64,000 bases of DNA from Haliea sp963974125 (GTDB taxonomy: Bacteria > Pseudomonadota > Gammaproteobacteria > Pseudomonadales > Halieaceae), in assembly GCA_963974125.1 (NCBI GenBank), contig CAXBCH010000002.1, positions 124,001 through 188,000 of the forward strand, given 5' to 3'. The number at the start of each line of letters is the position of its first letter. The stretch's first letter is position 1. Shown in pieces: positions 26,968-33,979 of the stretch. The notes under the pieces are model-generated. The model was not told where the DNA came from. It saw nothing but the letters and a program-made list of their open reading frames with translations, and made no database searches. The position numbers were made by a program, and so were the translations under genes.

Positions 26968-27750
26968 ATGCTGGCAATCGAAGCAGTACCGGCCTTTAGC
27001 GACAATTATATCTGGCTCCTGCGCGACAGCGGCGGCCGGCGCTGCTTTGTGGTCGATCCCGGCGACGCCGCCCCCGTGCTGGCGGTGCTGGCGCGGGACC
27101 AGCTTGAGCTCGCTGGCGTCCTGATCACCCATCACCACTTCGACCATGTCGGCGGCCTGCCGGATCTGATCGCCCACAGTGATCCCGTGGTCTATGGCCC
27201 CCGCAATCCGGCTATCGCCGGCATCACCCAGCCGCTGCAAGCTGGCGCCAGCGTCACGGTGCTGGGCCATGAGTTCACGGTCATGGCGGTGCCCGGACAT
27301 ACGCTGGATCACATTGTCTATTACCATGCCGGCAGCGATCGGCAGCCACCCCTGCTGTTCTGCGGCGATACCCTCTTTGCCGGGGGTTGTGGGCGCATCT
27401 TAGAGGGCACGGCCCCGCAGATGTACGCTTCGCTGGCTGCCCTCGCTGCCCTGCCCGGCGACACCCGCGTGTACTGTGCCCACGAATACACCCAGGCCAA
27501 CCTGCGCTTTGCGCGGGCGGCAGAACCCGACAACAAAGACCTCATCCGGCGCGAGGCGGAAGTCGCTGCCACACGGGAACGTGGTGCTCCCACGGTACCC
27601 TCGGAGCTGGCGCTGGAACTGGCCACCAACCCGTTCCTGCGCTGCGAGGAGCCCGCTCTTGTGGCTGCACTTCGACGCCAGGGAAAATGGCAGGGGGAGA
27701 AGCCTGCAGAGGTCTTTGCCGCCCTTCGATCCTGGAAGGACGAATTTTGA
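26968..27750 (+). CDS. gloB: Hydroxyacylglutathione hydrolase (glyoxalase II)
   Basis: Hydrolyses S-lactoylglutathione to lactate and glutathione in methylglyoxal detoxification. The 260 residues have the metallo-beta-lactamase metal motif THHHFDHVGG (about 53-62), HTLDHIVYY, the third metal-ligand region CGDTLFAGGCGRILEG and CAHEYTQANLRFA, plus the C-terminal glutathione-binding helical domain ending EKPAEVFAALRSWKDEF. It is divergent from the methyltransferase by about 80 bases and overlaps the mltD start. Confidence 0.96.
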   Translation: MLAIEAVPAFSDNYIWLLRDSGGRRCFVVDPGDAAPVLAVLARDQLELAGVLITHHHFDHVGGLPDLIAHSDPVVYGPRNPAIAGITQPLQAGASVTVLGHEFTVMAVPGHTLDHIVYYHAGSDRQPPLLFCGDTLFAGGCGRILEGTAPQMYASLAALAALPGDTRVYCAHEYTQANLRFARAAEPDNKDLIRREAEVAATRERGAPTVPSELALELATNPFLRCEEPALVAALRRQGKWQGEKPAEVFAALRSWKDEF

Positions 27751-29126
27751 TTTTTTCAAATATAAACAATTACTTATATAAACTACTGCTAGTAATTTCT
27801 AGTTTTTTCGCGATCGCCGGGTGCCAGGTCCTGCCCTCCGGTGATGCCGTTGACAGCGCCCGGGAGACGACAGCGACCAGCCAGGTGCAGCAACGTTCAG
27901 GCAAAGGCGCCCCGGGTCCCCGTGCCCTGCGCTCCCCGACACCGGAGCAGATTGATCCCGACGACCTGTGGGCACGCCTGCGCAGCGGCATGCAGTGGGA
28001 CATACCCGACAACCGCCAGGTGCGGGAAGCCAGGGCCCATTACCTGGCGCAGGAGCGCTATTTCGACACCATCACCGAGCGCGGGGCACTCTACCTCCAC
28101 TATATCGTGGAGGAAATCGAGCGCCGCGACATGCCCCTGGAACTCGCTCTGCTACCCCTGGTGGAAAGCGCTCTCGATCCCTTTGCCCTTTCCTCGCAGC
28201 AGGCGATGGGCCTGTGGCAGATCATGCCTGCAACCGGTCGCAATCTGGGGCTCGACAGCGACTGGTGGTACGACGGCCGCCGCGACCTGCGGCAATCCAC
28301 CGCCGCGGCTCTGGACTACCTGCAGTACCTGCACGACAACCTGGATGGTGACTGGCTGCTCGCCGTCGCTGCCTATAATGGAGGGGTGGGCCGTGTTGGC
28401 CGGGCGATCATGGGCAACAGCGCCCACGGTCGACGTACCGATTTCTGGTCCCTGCCGCTGCCGGCGGAAACCCGCAACTACGTCCCTCGCCTGTTGGCAC
28501 TCAGCAGCCTTGTCGGGGAGCCGGATGCCTGGGAACTGGCGCTGCCGCCACTGGCCAACGCGCCCGCGTTTGTGCCCGTGCCTACCGGCGGCCAGATTGA
28601 GCTGGCGCGGGCGGCGGAGCTGGCCGATGTCGACCTGCCTGTGCTGCAGGCACTCAACCCCGGCCACCTGCGCTGGGCCACGTCTCCCGGCGTCACCGAG
28701 CTGCTGCTGCCGCCGGAAAGGGCCGACATGTTCCGCGCACGTCTCGCCTCCCTCAGCCCAGACGAGCGGGTCAGCTGGCAGCACTACCGGGTCAAACGCG
28801 GCGATTCACTGTCGCGGATAGCCCGGACATTCAGTACCCGGGTCGACCTGTTGCGGGAAGCCAACGACATCCAGGGCAGCCTGATCCGCGAAGGGTCGAC
28901 CCTGCTGATTCCCCGGGGGGATTACACAGCTGCTGCGCTCGCTGCCAACAGTGGCCCTGCTCAGATCGAACCCCGGGACTACAAAGTCCGCCGCGGAGAT
29001 TCCCTGTATCGTATTGCCCGGCGCTTCAAGGTCAAGGTTGAGGACCTCATCGCCTGGAATGCGCTCAATCCTCGGGGCACGATCTATCCGGGCCAGCAGT
29101 TGACCATGTATGTCCGCGGCGGCTGA
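27747..29126 (+). CDS. mltD: Membrane-bound lytic murein transglycosylase D (lipoprotein)
   Basis: Outer-membrane lipoprotein that cleaves peptidoglycan with 1,6-anhydro ends. The best start is TTG at 27747, overlapping the gloB stop, with AAGGA about seven bases upstream; it yields a lipoprotein signal ending FAIAGC (Cys26 lipidated). The 459 residues then contain the SLT domain (about 105-240, catalytic Glu in PLVESALDPFALS, then GLWQIMPATGR) and two LysM repeats (from about 345 and 410, both with RRGDSL or KRGDSL). The first 25 codons are clearly AT-rich compared with the rest. rlmG overlaps its last codons. Confidence 0.92.
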   Translation: MIFSNINNYLYKLLLVISSFFAIAGCQVLPSGDAVDSARETTATSQVQQRSGKGAPGPRALRSPTPEQIDPDDLWARLRSGMQWDIPDNRQVREARAHYLAQERYFDTITERGALYLHYIVEEIERRDMPLELALLPLVESALDPFALSSQQAMGLWQIMPATGRNLGLDSDWWYDGRRDLRQSTAAALDYLQYLHDNLDGDWLLAVAAYNGGVGRVGRAIMGNSAHGRRTDFWSLPLPAETRNYVPRLLALSSLVGEPDAWELALPPLANAPAFVPVPTGGQIELARAAELADVDLPVLQALNPGHLRWATSPGVTELLLPPERADMFRARLASLSPDERVSWQHYRVKRGDSLSRIARTFSTRVDLLREANDIQGSLIREGSTLLIPRGDYTAAALAANSGPAQIEPRDYKVRRGDSLYRIARRFKVKVEDLIAWNALNPRGTIYPGQQLTMYVRGG

Positions 29127-30261
29127 TCCCGGCGCCGCGAACATTTGCGAGACTCCGTTCGGACCGTTCCAGCTGCAACGTTATCCCGCCCGCAAACAGG
29201 AGCTGTTGCGGGCCTGGTGCGGGGCCGACTTGTTGTTGCTGGATACGGCTGCCGAACAAGCCCTGCCGGGATCCACGCTCATTGTCAACGACGACTACGG
29301 TGCCCTGTCCCTGCCCCTGATCGCCGCGGGTGCTGCCTGCACCCTGTGGACGGATTCTGCCCTTGCAGCCCGCGCGCTGGCGGAGAATGCCCGAACCAAC
29401 AACAGCCCGGCGCCGGCGCTGGTCTGGAGTACCGACCTCCCCCCCGCGGGCGCGGCACTGGCACTGCTGCGGATCCCGAAGCAGAAAGCGCTGCTGGAAT
29501 ACCAGCTGGCACAGCTTGCCCGGGTCCTGCCCGCCGGGGCCACGTTGCTGGCGGCGGGAATGGACAAGCACCTGCCTGCCGGGGTGGACAGTCTCATCAG
29601 CCGCTACATCGGCCCCTGCGACAGACTGCGCGGGCGCTACAAGGCCCATGCCTGGCGGGCGCAACGCGGAGCGCAGGCGGCAGGGACCATGCCTGAGCCC
29701 CTCAGCAGTTACTTCTGCGAGCCGCTGGGTGCCGCGCTGCGTTCTCTGCCCAATGTCTTCAGCCGTGAGGGTCTCGACCCTGGCACTCGCCTCCTGCTGC
29801 AACAACTGTCGCAACTGCAGCCGGCAGCGAGAGCCGTAGACCTCGCCTGCGGCAACGGTGTCATCGGCCTGTGCGCCCTGCAGCTCGGCCTGGCCCGGGA
29901 ACTGTGGTTTTGCGATGAGTCCGCCCACGCCATCGCCTCTGCACGACTCAACCTCGAAACTGTGCTGCCGGAGCGGGTGCCGGAAACCCATTTCCTCCAC
30001 GGCGACGGCCTCCGGGACTGGAAGGCTGCCGCACCCGACCTTGTCCTGTGCAATCCACCGTTCCATCTCCAGCATACAGTGGATGACTATGCCGGCAGGC
30101 GCCTGCTCAGCCAGGCGGCGGCGGTGCTGGCCCCGGGCGGCCAGCTGTGCCTGGTCGCCAATCGCCACCTCGACTACCGGCGCACACTGGAACATGGCTT
30201 CCGCCAGCAGCGGGTCCTCGCCCAGGACCGCAGGTTTCGCATCTACCTGGCCAGCCGCTAG
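29110..30261 (+). CDS. rlmG: 23S rRNA (guanine1835-N2)-methyltransferase RlmG
   Basis: Methylates G1835 of 23S rRNA. The 383-residue protein has the double-domain RsmC/RlmG layout: a degenerate N-terminal half with NDDYGALSLPL and LLRIPKQKALLEYQL, and a catalytic C-terminal half with SAM motif VDLACGNGVIGL, FCDESAHAIASARLN and the N6/N2-methylase motif NPPF in CNPPFHLQHTVDD. NPPFH-x-QH and the IPK-x-x-ALLE segment point to RlmG rather than RsmC. The ATG lies inside the end of mltD (17-base overlap in another frame). Confidence 0.87.
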   Translation: MSAAADPGAANICETPFGPFQLQRYPARKQELLRAWCGADLLLLDTAAEQALPGSTLIVNDDYGALSLPLIAAGAACTLWTDSALAARALAENARTNNSPAPALVWSTDLPPAGAALALLRIPKQKALLEYQLAQLARVLPAGATLLAAGMDKHLPAGVDSLISRYIGPCDRLRGRYKAHAWRAQRGAQAAGTMPEPLSSYFCEPLGAALRSLPNVFSREGLDPGTRLLLQQLSQLQPAARAVDLACGNGVIGLCALQLGLARELWFCDESAHAIASARLNLETVLPERVPETHFLHGDGLRDWKAAAPDLVLCNPPFHLQHTVDDYAGRRLLSQAAAVLAPGGQLCLVANRHLDYRRTLEHGFRQQRVLAQDRRFRIYLASR

Positions 30262-30389
30262 GCCCGGGTATGATTTGTTGGCCGGCACCGGGATGATTGC
30301 CGCTCAAGACTGGTCCAGGCTCCCGGCATTGGTCCACCGGTTGCTAGAGTGGTGGCCTGACAACCCCAGGCAGAAGCGGAGCGCCGGCC

Positions 30390-31259
30390 TTGAAATTTGT
30401 TCTCTCCACCTCATTCAGCAGTGTCGCCCACCTCACCCGGATAGCCCCGGTCGCCGACGAATACGGCTGGGACGCGATGTCCTTCTCCGATCACGTCGTA
30501 CACCCGGAGCAGATCAGCGAGCCCTATCCCTACACCGAAGACGGCAGCCGGCGCTGGGCCGCCTTCACCGACTGGCCCGACCCCTGGGTAGTGATCGGCG
30601 CCCTGGCCACCATTACCAGGCGTTTGCGCTTTACCAACAATATTTTCGTGTTGCCCATGCGCAATCCCTTTCTGGTCGCCAAGGCCATCAGTACCGCGGC
30701 GATAGTGTCGGACAACCGGGTCACGCCGGCGTTCGGAGTGGGCTGGTCGGCGGATGAGTTTGCCCTGATGCAGCAGGATTTCCGCACCCGTGGCAAGCGC
30801 ACCGACGAAATGCTGGAGATCATGCGCCTGCTGTGGACTGGCAAGATGGTGGAATATCACGGCCAGTTCTACCAGTTCGAGCGCCTGGAGATGAACCCCG
30901 CACCGACGGCACGCATTCCGATCTGGATCGGGGGGATTTCCGACCCCGCCATGCGCAGGGCTGCGCGCCTGGCCGACGGCTGGGTCACCGACCTGCAGCC
31001 CTCCAGTGAGATCATCGACAGCATCGCGCGCATTCAGCAGTGGCGGCGGGACTGTGGCCGGGAGGGCGAGCCCTTTGAAGTGATGGCAACACCCAATGAT
31101 GCCTGGGATGCAGACGGCTACAAGCGCCTGGAAGATGCCGGCGTCACTCACATCCTGACCATGCCCTGGGCCTTCTATCACGGCGAAACGGGGGATGTAA
31201 ACCTGAAAATCGACGGCGTGAAACGCTATGCCGACGAGGTTATCGCGTCGCTTTCCTGA
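30390..31259 (+). CDS. Luciferase-like monooxygenase family (LLM) oxidoreductase
   Basis: A 289-residue TIM-barrel flavin- or F420-dependent oxidoreductase of the bacterial luciferase superfamily. Typical segments are ADEYGWDAMSFSDHVV near the N-terminus, RLRFTNNIFVLPMRNPFLVAKA, FGVGWSADEFALMQQDF, RGKRTDEMLEIMRLLWTG and IPIWIGGISDPAMRRAARLADGW. The start is TTG with GGAG eight bases upstream. Whether it uses FMN or F420 cannot be told from sequence alone, and the substrate is unknown. Its 3' end overlaps the convergent helicase gene by 34 bases. Confidence 0.82.
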   Translation: MKFVLSTSFSSVAHLTRIAPVADEYGWDAMSFSDHVVHPEQISEPYPYTEDGSRRWAAFTDWPDPWVVIGALATITRRLRFTNNIFVLPMRNPFLVAKAISTAAIVSDNRVTPAFGVGWSADEFALMQQDFRTRGKRTDEMLEIMRLLWTGKMVEYHGQFYQFERLEMNPAPTARIPIWIGGISDPAMRRAARLADGWVTDLQPSSEIIDSIARIQQWRRDCGREGEPFEVMATPNDAWDADGYKRLEDAGVTHILTMPWAFYHGETGDVNLKIDGVKRYADEVIASLS

Positions 31260-33979
31260 GCCGGCCCCTCCTCAACCCGATGCACCCGCGCCTGCGGCGC
31301 TACCGCGTCCCAGATGCTCGCCAGCAGGGCATCGACCGACGGCGCGCGCACGCCGCTGTCTGTCGCCGGGTCCGGTGCCAGCACCGCGCTCAGGGTCAGT
31401 GTGCGGATAGCACGGGTCGCGCCCACATAGAGCAGGCGCGCGTTCTCTACCCGGGACTTGTGGCGGCGGATACGCAGCAAGGTGTTGTAGACCCCGGGGC
31501 TGTCGCGCTCACTGTGATCGTCGGTCGCCAGCAAAAAGCGGCGCTCGCCGTCGGCGTCGGTGTAGTCGTCCCAGAGTAGCGCCGGGCGCTCGTCGGCCCG
31601 TGCCCGGCCCGCCAGTCCAGGCATGAACACATGGTCGAATTCCAGCCCCTTGGCCTTGTGCAGGGTCATCACCTGAACCCGGGCGGCTGCCTCTCCAGAG
31701 CGGGCATAAAGTCCCCCCAGGCGACGTTGCAGCCAGGGCAGGTCCAGTCCCCTGCCCTCGCTGTCGGCCTGTTCCAGCAACTGCAGGAAGCGATCGGCGT
31801 TGTGCAGGTCGGTCTCGGAGCCAGCACAGGCGGGCCCGCCCAGCTGTTCCCACAACAGCTCCACCCAGACCCGCAATCCGCGTCGATCGCGGCGTTGGCG
31901 GCTCTCTGCCAGCGCCGCGGCCAGCGGAGCCACGCGCCGGCGTCCGTCGACACTGAGTTGCGCCAGCAGGGTCGGCGCCTGCAGCGCGCTGGCCACCGGC
32001 GCCGGGAATGGGGAGGTGCCAAACTGCGCCACCCGCAACAGGTCAGCCGGCTCCAGTCCACACCAGGGTGCGCGCAGCAGTGCCATCCAGGCGACCCGGT
32101 CCGCCGGGTTCGCCAGCGCCCGGCACAGGGTAAACAGGTCCGCGACCACGGGATTGCGGGCAAGGCTGTCGATATCCTGGGCGTTATAGCTGATTCCAGC
32201 CCGGCGCAGGGCCGCCAGCACCGGTTGCAGCTGGGCGCGACTGCGCGCGAGCACAGCCACACTGGTGTCGGGCGCCCGGGCCAGGCTGGCGGCAATCCGT
32301 TCGCCAAGCAGCCCGGCCTCGCGCAGCGCGCCCGGACCCGGCTCGTCCGCAATCACTTCCAGTGCGACAGCGGGGCCCGCGGCAGCGGCGCGGGTGGCCA
32401 CCGCAGGCGTGAAACGGACTTCGCCCCGGGCGATATCGTCGGTGGCCGGAAAGGCCTGGCGAAAGACGGCGTTGACCCAGTCGACGATACCCGCGCGGGA
32501 GCGGAAATTGCTCCCCAGCACCAGGTATTCCGGTATCACACCATTGAACCCCTCGTCCCTGGCGCGCAGGAACAGGCCCACGTTGGCATCGCGGAAACCA
32601 TAAATTGACTGCATGCCGTCGCCCACCAGCAACAGGGTGTGGGGCCGCTCCGGCTGCTGGGCATTGTGTTCACCCCAGCCGCGCGTCAGCCTTTGCAGCA
32701 GCCGATACTGGTTGATGGCGGTGTCCTGGAACTCATCGACCAGCAGATGTTCAAGGCGGTAATCCAGGCGCAGGGCGAGATCCGTTGGCGCCTCATCCTC
32801 GCCCAGCGCCTGCAGGGCATAGAGGGCAATCTGGGTGTGGTCCACCTGTCCGCGCTGCTGGAACACCAGCAGCAACTGGGCCGCCAGCACGGGCAGCACG
32901 TGAAACAGATGCAGCAGCAGTTGCCAGCCGTGGTCGTCGGGATCCGTCGCCGGCAGTACCGCGAGGTCCAGCAGATCCCGGCGCAGCGACTCCTCGCCGG
33001 CCAGACGGGCCAACAGGGCCTGCATGCGCTCTTTCCAGTCTCTTGCGGACTCCTCTCCCGCAGGGGCGCCTGCCGCAGGGACGCCTGCCGCAGGAAATCC
33101 CTGGCGCTTGTCTACCCGGCTGCGCCAGTGCCCGTCCGTTTTCAACAGCAATCGGGCGAGACCCCGCCAGGCGGGCAGCGAGGCCGTGCTCGTGGCGCTC
33201 AGGTCGCCGGGGGGCGGCTGGCCCAGCTGGGCTGCGGCGTAGGCGCGCAGCGCGTTCAGCTCCCCGGCAACCGGCATCAATGCCGCAACCAGCCGCCGCA
33301 GCCGGTCCCTGACCAGGTGCTCGAGAGTGTCGCGCAGCACTGCTTCCGCCCAGGCCGGATCGTGACGCAGGCTGACATAGTCCTGCCACTGTTCACGGCG
33401 CGCCAGCAGAGCCGACAGCAGTCCCTGCAGGCTCAGCCAATCGTTGCCAAAGTGCAGCAACAGGGCCTCGAGATCCGCGGCTACCGGATGCCCTTCCTCC
33501 AGCAGGCGGAACAGGCCGGCGACCGCTTCCTGGTAGAGCTCGCGGGCGTCATCCACGGCGCTGGCCTGGCCGCCAAAGCGGCTCAGTATCGGCATCTGCC
33601 GGGTCAGGGCGTGACAGAAACCATCGATGGTGCGAATGTTGAATCGAGCTGTATCACGCAACAATTGCCAACCCTGTTGCCCGCCATGGGTCAGGGCCGC
33701 CTCTGCCAGCTCCCGGGTGCGCTGTTCGTGGCTGCCGGCAACCGGCTCCCCGGCCGCAGCGGCCGCCAGGGCGGCGACAACCCGGTCACGCATTTCCGCC
33801 GCAGCCTTGCGGGTAAAGGTAATTGCCAGCACCTGCTCCGGCTGTGCAACCCTCGACAACAGCGCCAGATAGCGCTGAATCAGCAACTCGGTCTTGCCGG
33901 AACCCGCGGGTGCGCTGACACAGAAGCTGCCGGTGGTGTCCAGTGCCCGCTCTCGCTGCCAGGCATCGCTGATGGTCAT
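31226..33979 (-). CDS. UvrD/AddA-like helicase of a two-gene repair complex
   Basis: A 917-residue superfamily 1A helicase. Visible motifs are Walker A APAGSGKTELL (about 22-32), Ia AITFTRKAAAEMRDRV, II LLVDEFQDT, III LLLVGDGMQSIYGF, V VMTLHKAKGLEFDHV and VI LLYVGATRAIRTL. It stops soon after motif VI: the C-terminal nuclease domain found in AddA and RecB is missing. The ATG at 33979 overlaps the stop of the upstream nuclease gene (ATGA). Together they look like an AddAB-type end-resection machine with one nuclease. A short in-frame 15-bp repeat near codon 300 is described separately. Confidence 0.88.
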   Translation of the reverse strand: MTISDAWQRERALDTTGSFCVSAPAGSGKTELLIQRYLALLSRVAQPEQVLAITFTRKAAAEMRDRVVAALAAAAAGEPVAGSHEQRTRELAEAALTHGGQQGWQLLRDTARFNIRTIDGFCHALTRQMPILSRFGGQASAVDDARELYQEAVAGLFRLLEEGHPVAADLEALLLHFGNDWLSLQGLLSALLARREQWQDYVSLRHDPAWAEAVLRDTLEHLVRDRLRRLVAALMPVAGELNALRAYAAAQLGQPPPGDLSATSTASLPAWRGLARLLLKTDGHWRSRVDKRQGFPAAGVPAAGAPAGEESARDWKERMQALLARLAGEESLRRDLLDLAVLPATDPDDHGWQLLLHLFHVLPVLAAQLLLVFQQRGQVDHTQIALYALQALGEDEAPTDLALRLDYRLEHLLVDEFQDTAINQYRLLQRLTRGWGEHNAQQPERPHTLLLVGDGMQSIYGFRDANVGLFLRARDEGFNGVIPEYLVLGSNFRSRAGIVDWVNAVFRQAFPATDDIARGEVRFTPAVATRAAAAGPAVALEVIADEPGPGALREAGLLGERIAASLARAPDTSVAVLARSRAQLQPVLAALRRAGISYNAQDIDSLARNPVVADLFTLCRALANPADRVAWMALLRAPWCGLEPADLLRVAQFGTSPFPAPVASALQAPTLLAQLSVDGRRRVAPLAAALAESRQRRDRRGLRVWVELLWEQLGGPACAGSETDLHNADRFLQLLEQADSEGRGLDLPWLQRRLGGLYARSGEAAARVQVMTLHKAKGLEFDHVFMPGLAGRARADERPALLWDDYTDADGERRFLLATDDHSERDSPGVYNTLLRIRRHKSRVENARLLYVGATRAIRTLTLSAVLAPDPATDSGVRAPSVDALLASIWDAVAPQARVHRVEEGPAQESDAITSSA
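33047..33095. repeat. 15-bp in-frame repeat inside the helicase gene
   Basis: The unit GGGGCGCCTGCCGCA, with one-base variants, occurs about three times in tandem. Read on the minus strand it encodes PAAGV-PAAGA-PAGE within the helicase. The period of 15 keeps the frame. It lies in a loop region between the early helicase motifs and motif II, so it probably encodes a flexible insert of variable length. Confidence 0.7.

Noticed and set aside
27387..27746. Upstream extension of mltD inside gloB
   Set aside because: It would bury the lipoprotein signal; the TTG at 27747 with AAGGA gives a perfect lipobox at residue 26.
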